From positions 1-64,000 of the forward strand of contig NZ_JAFCJZ010000006.1 of the NCBI RefSeq assembly GCF_018130765.1: a stretch of 64,000 nucleotides of DNA, read 5' to 3'. The position numbers and the translations under genes were made by a program. This document shows positions 10,179-17,999 of the stretch, piece after piece (position 1 is the stretch's first letter; the number at the start of each line of letters is the position of its first letter). This stretch comes from Bradyrhizobium iriomotense (GTDB lineage: Bacteria; Pseudomonadota; Alphaproteobacteria; Rhizobiales; Xanthobacteraceae). Below the pieces are notes generated by a model. That model searched no databases. It saw only the letters and a list, made by a program, of their open reading frames with translations, and had not been told where the DNA came from.

Positions 10179-11161
10179 TCGAGACGGAGCTCTCACGCAG
10201 CGTCGCGCGGTGGTGCAAGGGCGCGACCGGCGTCACCGGCGCGGCAAAGCTGTCGGGCGGTGCCAGCCAGGAAACGTGGCGCTTCGACATTATGCATCCC
10301 AAGGGGCCGATCGGCGCGATCCTGCGCCGCTCGCCGAAGGGTTATGGCGCGGCGCCGACGCGTGCGGCGGGCCTCGCCGCCGAGGCGCAGCTGATGCAGC
10401 TCGCCTTCGAGGCGGGCGTGCCGTCGCCGCGCGTGATGCATGTGCTGACGGCCGAGGACGATCTCGGCACCGGCTTCATCATGCAGCGGGTCGAGGGCGA
10501 GACCATCGCCCGCAAGATTCTTCGCGATGACACGTTCGCGGCGGCGCGGCCGCATCTCGCGCGGCAGATCGGTGGCATTCTCGCGGGCCTGCACAGGCTG
10601 CCGCTGGACAAGCTGCCCGAGCTGCGCAGCCGGAACGCGACCCAGGAGATCTCCGAGTTCGAGCGCGACTATCGCAGCCTGAACTGGCCGAAGCCCGTGT
10701 TCGAGCTGGCGCTGCGCTGGCTGCGCGACCACGATCCCGGCCCCTCAGTCGAGACCACACTGGTGCATGGCGATTTCCGTAACGGCAATCTCATCATCGG
10801 GGCGGATGGCGTTCGCGCCGTGCTCGACTGGGAGCTTGCCCATCTCGGCGATCCCATGGAGGATCTCGGCTGGGTCTGCGTCAACTCCTGGCGCTTTGGC
10901 GAGATCGACAAGCCCGTCGGCGGTTTTGGCTCGCGCGAGGACCTGTTCGCCGGTTACGAGGCCGCGGGCCGCAAGGTCGACGCAGCGCGCGTAAAGTTCT
11001 GGGAAGTGATGGGGACGCTGCGCTGGGGCATCATGTGCGGCGGCATGATGCAGCGCTTTCGCGAAGGACCCGAGCATTCCATGGAGCGCGCCATGATCGG
11101 CCGCCGCGCGTCCGAGACCGAGATCGATCTGTTGCGGCTCTTGGTGCCGCGCGGGAGCTGA
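10175..11161 (+). CDS. APH-family phosphotransferase, LvaA / ACAD11 kinase-domain-like
   Basis: The 328-residue kinase-like protein has a glycine-containing ATP-binding segment (KLSGGASQETWRF), the catalytic HGDFRNGN (H198, D200, N205) and the metal-binding DWE (D218). In Pseudomonas LvaA and mammalian ACAD10/11, kinases of this group phosphorylate the 4-hydroxyl of 4-hydroxyacyl-CoA. Antibiotic resistance is much less likely given acyl-CoA genes on every side. The ATG overlaps the crotonase stop, and the DUF6285 gene starts 3 bases after this stop. Family call firm; substrate inferred from context. Confidence 0.85.
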   Translation: MIETELSRSVARWCKGATGVTGAAKLSGGASQETWRFDIMHPKGPIGAILRRSPKGYGAAPTRAAGLAAEAQLMQLAFEAGVPSPRVMHVLTAEDDLGTGFIMQRVEGETIARKILRDDTFAAARPHLARQIGGILAGLHRLPLDKLPELRSRNATQEISEFERDYRSLNWPKPVFELALRWLRDHDPGPSVETTLVHGDFRNGNLIIGADGVRAVLDWELAHLGDPMEDLGWVCVNSWRFGEIDKPVGGFGSREDLFAGYEAAGRKVDAARVKFWEVMGTLRWGIMCGGMMQRFREGPEHSMERAMIGRRASETEIDLLRLLVPRGS

Positions 11162-11164
11162 CAC

Positions 11165-11542
11165 ATGCAGGACGAGCCGACCCCGGTCGAACTGACCAAA
11201 TCAGTCGCCGACTTCCTCCGCAGCGACATCACGCCGCTGATCTCCGGTCACCAGGCCTTCAAGCTGCGCGTCGCCATCAACATCCTCGATCTCGTCACGC
11301 GGCAGCTGACGCAGGAGGCGGGGAGTGACGCGAAGGAGGTGGAGCGCCTGCGCACGCTGCTCGGCATCGACGGCTCGGTGACGGAGCTCAACCATGCGCT
11401 GGCGGAGCGTATCGCCAAAGGTGAGGTCGATCTCGCAACCCCGGGCCTCGCCGAGCATCTATGGGCAACCACGATGGACAAGCTCGCGGTCGATCAGCCG
11501 AACTACGCCTCGTACAAGCGGGAACTGGGGCGCGGCGGGTAG
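11165..11542 (+). CDS. DUF6285 protein, LvaB-like partner of the kinase
   Basis: A small, mostly helical protein of 125 residues (LTKSVADFLRSDITPLISGHQAFKLRVA... and ...LAEHLWATTMDKLAVDQPNY). It resembles the DUF6285 group, whose member LvaB is needed for activity of the kinase LvaA in levulinate catabolism. No catalytic motif is visible. It sits 3 bases after the kinase gene, consistent with an obligate subunit. It ends the operon and is followed by a family B repeat. Confidence 0.8.
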   Translation: MQDEPTPVELTKSVADFLRSDITPLISGHQAFKLRVAINILDLVTRQLTQEAGSDAKEVERLRTLLGIDGSVTELNHALAERIAKGEVDLATPGLAEHLWATTMDKLAVDQPNYASYKRELGRGG

Positions 11543-11562
11543 ACGGCGTCGCACATTTTCAT

Positions 11563-11691
11563 CGTCGTCCCGGCGAAGGCCGGGACCCATACCGCGTGAT
11601 CTATCGATCGTGCGTGGTGCTAATCCCGAACGACTAATCTCCGCCAAACTACCCGCTGTGGCTATGGGTCCCGGCCTTCGCCGGGACGACG
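11563..11691. repeat. Inverted intergenic repeat, family B copy 2
   Basis: The arms cgtcgtcccggcgaaggccg and ccggccttcgccgggacgacg are perfectly complementary. Inside, gggacccata pairs with tatgggtccc. It lies between convergent genes, a likely two-way terminator. Confidence 0.85.
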
Positions 11692-11732
11692 CCAGAGAGA
11701 GTTATTGCGCATCACGGTAGGATCAGCATCTC

Positions 11733-12512
11733 CTACTTCCCCACCCATTTCGGCGGCCGCTTCTCCGAGAACGCCTTCGGGCCCTCGATGTAATCCTGCG
11801 AGGCCGCCATCGCCTGCACGGCCGGATAGTCGCGCTGCTCCGCGATCGCCTGCTCCAGCGACACGCCGAGGCCCTTTTGGATCGCCTGCTTGGACGCGCG
11901 GATCGACATCGGCGAGTTCTTGCTGATCATTTCGGCCCAGCGCAGCGCGGCGGTGAGCGCTTCGCCCTGCGGCACCACCTCGTTGACGAAGCCGAGATCA
12001 AGACCTTCCTTGGCGCTGACATGGCGCGCGGTGAGGATCATGCCCATGGCGCGCTTCAGTCCGATCTGCCGCGGCAGCCGGTGCAGGCCGCCGGCGAGCG
12101 CGGCGAGCCCGACGCGCGGCTCGGGCAGGGCGAAGGTCGCGTTCTCCGCGGCGATGATCAGGTCGCAAGCGAGCGCGATCTCGAAGCCGCCGCCCATGGC
12201 GACGCCGTTCACGGCGGCGATGATCGGCTTGTCGCAGTCGAAGCGTGAGGTGAGGCCGGCAAAGCCGCCCTTGTCCCAGCCGCGCTTGCCGCCGGCGGCC
12301 TGCCACTTCAGATCGTTGCCGGCGCAGAACGCCTTGTCGCCGCTGCCCGTGACGATCGCGATCCACTGCTCGGGATCGGCGGAGAAATCGTCGAACACCT
12401 TTTGCAGCTCGAAATGCGCATCGGTGTGCAGCGCGTTGTAGACCTCGGGCCGCGACAGCGTGACGATCGTGATCGGCCCCTTGCGTTCCACCTTGGAAAA
12501 TTTCAGCTCCAT
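11733..12512 (-). CDS. Enoyl-CoA hydratase family protein, CaiD-like
   Basis: The 259-residue crotonase has oxyanion-hole motifs DKAFCAGNDLKW and NGVAMGGGFEIALACDLIIA. The segment FALPEPRVGLAALAGGLHRLPR keeps the catalytic Glu (LPEPRVG). The overall pattern resembles carnitinyl-CoA dehydratase-like members. The start at MELKFSK is chosen because family homology begins there; 21 extra in-frame residues upstream are not conserved. It is divergent from the acyl-CoA dehydrogenase at 12723, sharing a 210 bp promoter region, which suggests joint regulation. Confidence 0.88.
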   Translation of the reverse strand: MELKFSKVERKGPITIVTLSRPEVYNALHTDAHFELQKVFDDFSADPEQWIAIVTGSGDKAFCAGNDLKWQAAGGKRGWDKGGFAGLTSRFDCDKPIIAAVNGVAMGGGFEIALACDLIIAAENATFALPEPRVGLAALAGGLHRLPRQIGLKRAMGMILTARHVSAKEGLDLGFVNEVVPQGEALTAALRWAEMISKNSPMSIRASKQAIQKGLGVSLEQAIAEQRDYPAVQAMAASQDYIEGPKAFSEKRPPKWVGK

Positions 12513-12628
12513 CGCGCGCTCCCGCATTTTCTCGTGAAGGAATATTGACGTCATACTAGCGCGTGCCTGCGTCACAACACCATCGAATTGCGCAATGCGC
12601 CTTGCACCTCCGGCACGCCTCGCATTGC

Positions 12629-12658
12629 TTGACTTGGCGAAGCACTTCTCACCTTAAT
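12629..12658 (+). promoter_or_regulatory. Candidate sigma-70-type promoter for the acyl-CoA dehydrogenase
   Basis: ttgact (12629-12634) and cttaat (12653-12658) are separated by 18 bases in the divergent region upstream of 12723. It is the best -35/-10 pair I see there, but the match is modest. Confidence 0.3.
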
Positions 12659-12722
12659 CATGCGAAGCAAAGACGCGCCTAGCGCCTTAACGCAAAAAGA
12701 TAAATCAATCCGGGAGAGAGCC

Positions 12723-13997
12723 GTGGATTTCTCATTGCCTGCCGATCTCGTCGCCTATCTCGGAGAGCTCGACCGTTTCATCGAACGCGAGATCAAGCCG
12801 CTGGAGGAGGCCGACGACAACATCCGCTTCTTCGACCATCGTCGCGAATGGGCGCGCACCGATTTCGAGAACGGCGGCCTGCCGCGCCATGAATGGGAAG
12901 CGCTGCTGCGCAAGGCCAAGGATCTCGCCGACGCCGCCGGGCATCTGCGCTTTCCGGTGCCGAAGCAATATGGCGGCAAGGACGGCTCCAATCTCTGGAT
13001 GGCCGTGATCCGCGAGCACTTTGCCGCGAAAGGTCTCGGCCTGCACAACGATCTCCAGAACGAGCACTCCATCGTCGGCAATTTCCCCATCGTCACCATG
13101 CTCGACCGCTACGGCCGCGACGATCAGAAGGCGATGATCGACGGCTCGATCAGGGGCAAGTATCGCATCACCTTTGGCCTCACCGAGCCGCATCATGGCT
13201 CGGACGCCACCCACATGGAGACGCGGGCGGTGCCGGCCACGCGCGACAACGTCAAGGGCTGGATCATCAACGGCGAGAAGATGTGGACCACCGGCATGCA
13301 CGTCGCCACCCACTGCGCGCTGTTCGCGCGCACCAGCGGCAATGACGGCGATGCCCGCGGCATCACCTGCTTCCTGGTGCCGGCCAAGAGCCACGGCGTC
13401 AAGGTCGAGGAGTATATGTGGACCTTCAACATGCCGACCGACCATCCTCGCGTCAGTTTCACCGACGTCTTCGTGCCCGAGGATGCGCTGTTCGGCGAGG
13501 TCGGGCGCGGTCTGTCCTTGGCGCAGTGCTTCGTGCACCAGAACCGCATCCGCCAGGCGGCGAGCTCGCTCGGCGCCGCGGTCTACTGCATCAACGAGAG
13601 CGTCAAATACGCGCGCGAGCGAAAGCCGTTCGGCAAGGCGCTCGCGGAAAACCAGGCGATCCAGTTCCCGCTGGTCGAGCTCGCCACGCAGGCCGAGATG
13701 CTGCGCCTGCTGATCCGCAAGACCGCCTGGGAGATGGACCAACTGACCGAAGAGCAGATCGAGCGCACGCTTTCCGACCGCGTCTCGATGTGCAACTATT
13801 TTGCGAACCGCCTCTGCTGCGAATCCGCCGACCGCGCCATGCAGGTTCATGGCGGCATGGGCTACTCACGCCACAAGCCGTTCGAGCACATCTATCGCCA
13901 CCACCGCCGCTATCGCATCACCGAAGGCAGCGAGGAGATCCAGATGCGGAAAGTGGCGGGGTTCTTGTTCGGCTATATGGGGCCGGGGAAGCATTAG
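12723..13997 (+). CDS. Acyl-CoA dehydrogenase
   Basis: The 424-residue protein has the FAD/acyl-CoA motif FGLTEPHHGSDATHMETRA near 155-175, the ARERKPFGKALAENQAIQ segment near 302, and the C-terminal QVHGGMGYSRHKPFEHIYRHHRRYRITEGSEEIQ, whose TEGSEEIQ is standard for fatty acyl-CoA dehydrogenases. The start is probably GTG at 12723, because gggagagag sits 4-12 bases upstream. An ATG 63 bases earlier is in frame but has no ribosome-binding site. It is probably the first step of a beta-oxidation unit with the divergent crotonase. Chain-length preference cannot be read from sequence. Confidence 0.9.
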   Translation: MDFSLPADLVAYLGELDRFIEREIKPLEEADDNIRFFDHRREWARTDFENGGLPRHEWEALLRKAKDLADAAGHLRFPVPKQYGGKDGSNLWMAVIREHFAAKGLGLHNDLQNEHSIVGNFPIVTMLDRYGRDDQKAMIDGSIRGKYRITFGLTEPHHGSDATHMETRAVPATRDNVKGWIINGEKMWTTGMHVATHCALFARTSGNDGDARGITCFLVPAKSHGVKVEEYMWTFNMPTDHPRVSFTDVFVPEDALFGEVGRGLSLAQCFVHQNRIRQAASSLGAAVYCINESVKYARERKPFGKALAENQAIQFPLVELATQAEMLRLLIRKTAWEMDQLTEEQIERTLSDRVSMCNYFANRLCCESADRAMQVHGGMGYSRHKPFEHIYRHHRRYRITEGSEEIQMRKVAGFLFGYMGPGKH

Positions 13998-14023
13998 GAA
14001 TTTTGTGCGTTATCTCTCCCCGG

Positions 14024-14143
14024 GTCGTCCCGGCGAAGGCCGGGACCCATAACCCCAGGGAGGAGTCGTGGCGCGAGATGGCACTCCGAGTCTTCGCCAA
14101 ACTATACTCGGTGGTTATGGGTCCCGGCCTTCGCCGGGACGAC
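14024..14143. repeat. Inverted intergenic repeat, family B copy 3
   Basis: gtcgtcccggcgaaggccgg and ccggccttcgccgggacgac are complementary, with gggacccataacc / ggttatgggtccc inside. It is followed 17 bases later by a family A copy, the pair filling the gap between convergent genes. Confidence 0.85.
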
Positions 14144-14160
14144 AATGTGGATAGTTGTGG

Positions 14161-14247
14161 GGGTGGGGCAAAGCGAAGCGTGCCCACGATCCCTTGAATA
14201 CGGAACGAGATGGTGGGCACGGCGCTTTGCGCCTTTGCCCACCCTAC
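14161..14247. repeat. Inverted intergenic repeat, family A copy 3
   Basis: gggtggggcaaagcgaagcg... and ...gcgcctttgcccaccctac, with inner gtgcccac / gtgggcac. It abuts the 3' end of the leftward acyl-CoA ligase. Confidence 0.8.
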
Positions 14248-14259
14248 GGCACCGCGGGA

Positions 14260-15837
14260 TCAATTCACCCGTCGATCCTTCCCCGCCCAATACGGCTCAC
14301 GCAACTGCCGCCGCAGGATCTTGCCGCTCGGATTGCGCGGCAGCGCCGGCAAAAACTCCACGCTCTTCGGCGTCTTGTAGCCGGCAATGCGCTCGCGGGT
14401 GAAGTTGATGATGTTGGTGGCGGTCGCCTGCTTGCCGGGCTTCATCACCACGACCGCCTTGACCGCTTCGCCCCATTTGTCGTCCGGCACGCCGATCACG
14501 GCGGCCTCGGCGACATCCGGATGATCGCACAGCGCGCTCTCGACCTCGGCGGGGTAGATGTTCTCGCCGCCGGAGATGATCATGTCCTTGATGCGGTCGT
14601 GGATGTAGAGATAGCCGTCCTCGTCCATGTAGCCGGCGTCGCCCGTGCGCAGCCAGCCGTCACCGCGCAGCGTTGCGGCGGTCGCCTCCGGCAAATTCCA
14701 GTAGCCGGCCATGTTCGAGCCCGAGCGCGTCGCGATCTCGCCGACCTCGCGCGGCGGCAGCGGCTTGCCGTCCGCATCCAAAATCGCGATCTCGACGCCC
14801 GGCAGCGCCTTGCCGGCCGAGCGCATCCGCTCGAGGCCCTCGATATGGTCCTCCGGCGGAAGCGCGACGATGGTGCCCGTCGTCTCGGTCATGCCGTACA
14901 TCTGCACGAAGCCGCACTTGAAGACCTCGATGCATTCCTTCAGCAGCGCCGCCGGAATCGGCGAAGCGCCATACAGCATGTATTTCAGCCGCGAGAAATC
15001 CACCGTCTTCGCGCGCGGCTGCCGCACCACGAACTGCATCGCCGCCGGCACCATGAACAGTTTTGTGATGCCCGACTGCTCGAAGAAATCCAGCACCTTG
15101 GTCGGATCGAACTCGCGCGCAATCACGCCGCGGGCGCCGTGATAGAGCCCCATCACGCCCCACCCCGAACCGCCGATGTGGAAGATCGGCATCGCCACCA
15201 GCGAGACGTCGTCGGTCGACCACCGGTTCCACTCCGGCTTGTCCTCGGCATTGCCGGTCTGCACGAGGTTGAGGAAGTTTGCATGCGACAGCATCGCGCC
15301 CTTCGGCTTGCCCGTGGTGCCCGACGTGTAGAGCTGGATCGCGATGTCCTTCGTGTCGATCGGCACTTTGGGATCATCGCCGCTCTGCGCATCGCGCCAC
15401 GCCGTAAAATCCTGCCATTCGGGCGCGCCGCCTTCGGTGGTGATGACGGTGCGCACGCCCGGCAACTGGTCCTTGATCTGGCGAACCTGCGCAATGAATT
15501 CCGGCCCCACGAACAGCACCGGCGCCCTGCAGTCCGCGACGATGAAGGCGACCTCAGGTCCTGCGAGCCGCCAGTTCACCGGCGCCATCACCACGACGGC
15601 CTTCATCGCGCCCATCAGCAGCTCGAAATAGAGATCGCTGTTCTTGCCGAGATAGGCGATGCGGTCGCCCTTGTTCACGCCCATCGCTATGAGTGCGTTG
15701 GCGACCTTGTTGGTCTTGATGTCGAATTCGGCAAAGCTGGTGGCGCGGCCCTCGAACTCATAGGCAATGGCGCTGCCGCGGCTTCTCGCGCGCTCGCGCA
15801 CCATATCGGCGAGGTCAGCCAATGGCTGTGTGGACAT
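14260..15837 (-). CDS. Long-chain fatty acid--CoA ligase (AMP-forming)
   Basis: A 525-residue ANL-superfamily adenylating enzyme. The P-loop-like A3 motif is YTSGTTGKPKGAML, the A5 region is MYGMTETTG, the hinge/A8 motif is DGYLYIHDRIKDMIISGGENIYPAEVES, and the C-terminal catalytic Lys lies in NPSGKILRRQLR. It activates a carboxylic acid to acyl-AMP and then acyl-CoA. The start MSTQPLAD is chosen because the 40 preceding in-frame residues fall in intergenic repeat DNA. The next gene upstream on the same strand is a DECR-like reductase, separated by a repeat. Confidence 0.92.
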   Translation of the reverse strand: MSTQPLADLADMVRERARSRGSAIAYEFEGRATSFAEFDIKTNKVANALIAMGVNKGDRIAYLGKNSDLYFELLMGAMKAVVVMAPVNWRLAGPEVAFIVADCRAPVLFVGPEFIAQVRQIKDQLPGVRTVITTEGGAPEWQDFTAWRDAQSGDDPKVPIDTKDIAIQLYTSGTTGKPKGAMLSHANFLNLVQTGNAEDKPEWNRWSTDDVSLVAMPIFHIGGSGWGVMGLYHGARGVIAREFDPTKVLDFFEQSGITKLFMVPAAMQFVVRQPRAKTVDFSRLKYMLYGASPIPAALLKECIEVFKCGFVQMYGMTETTGTIVALPPEDHIEGLERMRSAGKALPGVEIAILDADGKPLPPREVGEIATRSGSNMAGYWNLPEATAATLRGDGWLRTGDAGYMDEDGYLYIHDRIKDMIISGGENIYPAEVESALCDHPDVAEAAVIGVPDDKWGEAVKAVVVMKPGKQATATNIINFTRERIAGYKTPKSVEFLPALPRNPSGKILRRQLREPYWAGKDRRVN

Positions 15838-15914
15838 GTTTCTCCCGTAGCGTTTTGTTTTTATGCCGCGGAGTGTGGCGTCATCTGCGGGTGAAGACAA
15901 GATGGGGCCCCCGC

Positions 15915-16036
15915 CGTCGTCCTGGCGAAAGCCAGGACCCATAGCCACAAAACGCAATTTGGCGAAGACTGGTCATGACCAATCTTCGCCAAATAGAATT
16001 CGGTGGTAATGGGTCCTGGCTTTCGCCAGGACGACG
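15915..16036. repeat. Inverted intergenic repeat, family B copy 4 (variant)
   Basis: cgtcgtcctggcgaaagccagg and cctggctttcgccaggacgacg are complementary. Relative to the other B copies, both arms carry matching changes (cct/agg for ccc/ggg), so base pairing has been kept while the sequence changed. Inner arms tggcgaaga / tcttcgcca are also present. Confidence 0.85.
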
Positions 16037-16049
16037 ATAGAAAGAGCGG

Positions 16050-16922
16050 CTACCCCCGCTTCGCCCGGTCCTTCTCGTTCTGCGCCATAATGCTCTCGCG
16101 GGCGGTCTTCCAGTCGTCGTCGCTCCAGTCGCGGAGCTGGTAGAAATTGCCGCCCATCGCGAGCGCCTGCGCGCCGTCCATGGCGATGGTCTCGCCGTTG
16201 ATCCAGTCGCAGCCGCCGGAGATCAGGAACACCGCGAGGTTCTGCAACTCCTCCATGGTGCCGACGCGGCCCATCGGGTTCATCGCCTTGGTGCGCGCGC
16301 CGGCCTCGTCGCCCGGCTTGATGCGCTTGCTCATGCCCTCGGTCGGGATCTCGCCCGGCGCGATGGTGTTGAGGCGGATGCCGTAGCGGCCCCATTCGGT
16401 GGCGAGCGACATCGTCATGGCATGGATCGCCGACTTGCTCATCGCCGACGGCACCACGTAAGGAGAGCCATTGCGCACCCAGGTCACAGTGATCGAGACG
16501 ACATTGCCAGGCTGCTTCAACGCGATCCAGCGCTTGCCGATCGCATGCGTCACGTAGAACGTGCCGTGCATGACGATATTGGCGACCGCATCGAAGCCGC
16601 GCGGCGACAGTTCCTCGCTGCGCGAGATGAAATTGCCGGCGGCGTTGTTGATGAGGTCGGTGAGGGGGGCTTCGCGAAAGATGGTCTCGATCATCTCGTC
16701 GACCGCGAGTGCGTTGCGGATGTCGACGCCGTGGCTGGTGACGCGGCCGCCATATTGGTCCATCAGCTCGATCGCGGTCTCGTCGCACACGATCTTGCGT
16801 CGGCCGCAGATGTGCACCTCGGCGCCGAGTTGCAGGAAGCGCGCCGCCATCGATTTGCCGAGCCCGGTGCCGCCGCCGGTCACGAGAATGCGCCGTCCGG
16901 CCAGAAGATTTTCCTTGAACAT
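16050..16922 (-). CDS. 2,4-dienoyl-CoA reductase-like SDR (DECR1 type)
   Basis: A 290-residue SDR with GGGTGLGKSMA near 16-26, NNAAGNFISRSEELS near 92, VVPSAMSKSAIHAM near 156-169 and ATEWGRYGIRLN, closely following the mitochondrial 2,4-dienoyl-CoA reductase pattern. That enzyme family uses NADPH to reduce dienoyl-CoA during degradation of unsaturated fatty acids. The Asn of NFIS is present and K163 keeps the Lys role. The position I align with the catalytic Tyr of human DECR1 is W148, an oddity noted in findings. The ribosome-binding site is gggagaaac. It is divergent from the crotonase at 17028. Confidence 0.85.
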   Translation of the reverse strand: MFKENLLAGRRILVTGGGTGLGKSMAARFLQLGAEVHICGRRKIVCDETAIELMDQYGGRVTSHGVDIRNALAVDEMIETIFREAPLTDLINNAAGNFISRSEELSPRGFDAVANIVMHGTFYVTHAIGKRWIALKQPGNVVSITVTWVRNGSPYVVPSAMSKSAIHAMTMSLATEWGRYGIRLNTIAPGEIPTEGMSKRIKPGDEAGARTKAMNPMGRVGTMEELQNLAVFLISGGCDWINGETIAMDGAQALAMGGNFYQLRDWSDDDWKTARESIMAQNEKDRAKRG

Positions 16923-16947
16923 CGCTGTTTCTCCCGTACGGATTGTC

Positions 16948-16967
16948 AGTTAATTGGTCGATTGACT
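16948..16967. promoter_or_regulatory. Candidate operator between divergent DECR-like and crotonase genes
   Basis: agttaattggtcgattgact is an imperfect 20-bp palindrome (7 of 10 positions pair) in a 105-bp divergent promoter region. The shape would suit a TetR- or MarR-type regulator of acyl-CoA metabolism. No such regulator gene is adjacent. Confidence 0.4.
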
Positions 16968-17027
16968 AAATCCGGCTGACAGCTTTCTGTAAAGCGGCAC
17001 CGAACAAGAACAGGGGAGAATTCATCC

Positions 17028-17837
17028 ATGGAAGAGCGCGTCTCGATCTCGATCTCGGAAGGCGTCGCCGACGTGCGCCTGGTGCGCGCGGACAAGATGA
17101 ACGCGCTCGATCAGGCCATGTTCGAGGCCCTTGTCGCGGCAACGGACCGGCTTTCGAAGGACAAGAGCGTGCGCGCCGTCGTGTTGTCGGGTGAAGGCCG
17201 CGCCTTCTGCGCCGGTCTCGACATGGGGCGTTTTGCCGCCATGAAGGAGAAAGGCGGCAACGGAATTCCGGGTGGCGAAAATCGCGACCTCACCGTGCGC
17301 ACGCATGGCCAGGCGAACTTTCCGCAACAAGCGGTATGGGGATGGCGCCAGCTTCCGGTTCCGGTGATCGCGGCCGTGCATGGCGTCGCCTTCGGCGGCG
17401 GCTTCCAGCTCGCGCTTGGCGCCGACATGCGGTTCCTCAGCGCCGATGCGCGGATGTCGGTGATGGAGATCAAATGGGGGCTCGTGCCCGATATGGCGGG
17501 CACGCCGATCCTGGCGTCGCTGGTGCGCGACGACATCTTACGCGATCTCACCTACACGGGCCGCATCTTCTCCGCACAGGAGGCAATGACCTATGGTCTT
17601 GCCACGCGGATCTGCGACGACCCGCGCGCTGCGGCCCTCGAAGTCGCGCGCGAGATCGCCGGCAAGAGCCCCGATGCGATCCGCGCCGCAAAACGCCTGC
17701 TCAACAATCTCTCGGTCGATCCGGGTCCGGCGCTGCTCGCCGAATCCGTCGAGCAGCAGAAGCTGATCGGCAGCCCGAACCAGACGGAAGCTGTGCGCTC
17801 GAATCTGGAGAAGCGCGCGGCGAAGTATGCGGACTGA
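17028..17837 (+). CDS. Crotonase / enoyl-CoA hydratase family protein
   Basis: The 269-residue crotonase has GEGRAFCAGLDMGRF and HGVAFGGGFQLALGADMRF as oxyanion-hole segments. ARMSVMEIKWGLVPDMAGT contains both a Glu and a following Asp at the active site, a combination seen in hydratase/isomerase hybrids. The ribosome-binding site aggggaga is well placed. It is likely co-transcribed with the ligase at 18000 unless the intervening family C repeat ends transcription. The exact reaction (hydratase or isomerase) is not decided by sequence. Confidence 0.88.
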   Translation: MEERVSISISEGVADVRLVRADKMNALDQAMFEALVAATDRLSKDKSVRAVVLSGEGRAFCAGLDMGRFAAMKEKGGNGIPGGENRDLTVRTHGQANFPQQAVWGWRQLPVPVIAAVHGVAFGGGFQLALGADMRFLSADARMSVMEIKWGLVPDMAGTPILASLVRDDILRDLTYTGRIFSAQEAMTYGLATRICDDPRAAALEVAREIAGKSPDAIRAAKRLLNNLSVDPGPALLAESVEQQKLIGSPNQTEAVRSNLEKRAAKYAD

Positions 17838-17841
17838 GTTC

Positions 17842-17946
17842 GTCATTCCGGGATGCGCCGTAGGCGCAGGCCCGGAGTCCATCGCGCCTCATCGTCCGCT
17901 GTGAAATGGATTCCGGGCTCGATGCTTCGCATCGCCCCGGAATGAC
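17842..17946. repeat. Inverted intergenic repeat, family C copy 1
   Basis: gtcattccggg... and ...ccccggaatgac are the outer arms; cccggagtccatcgcg / atggattccggg form the inner arms. It starts 4 bases after the crotonase stop. Confidence 0.85.
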
Positions 17947-17999
17947 AATCTGAGTGATACCCATCTCTCTCAACCCGACGAAAGATCGGAACTCAACAA

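Noticed and set aside
10175..11161. Aminoglycoside resistance gene
   Set aside because: The kinase motifs are shared with resistance enzymes, but the coupling to a crotonase and a DUF6285 gene points to acyl-CoA metabolism.
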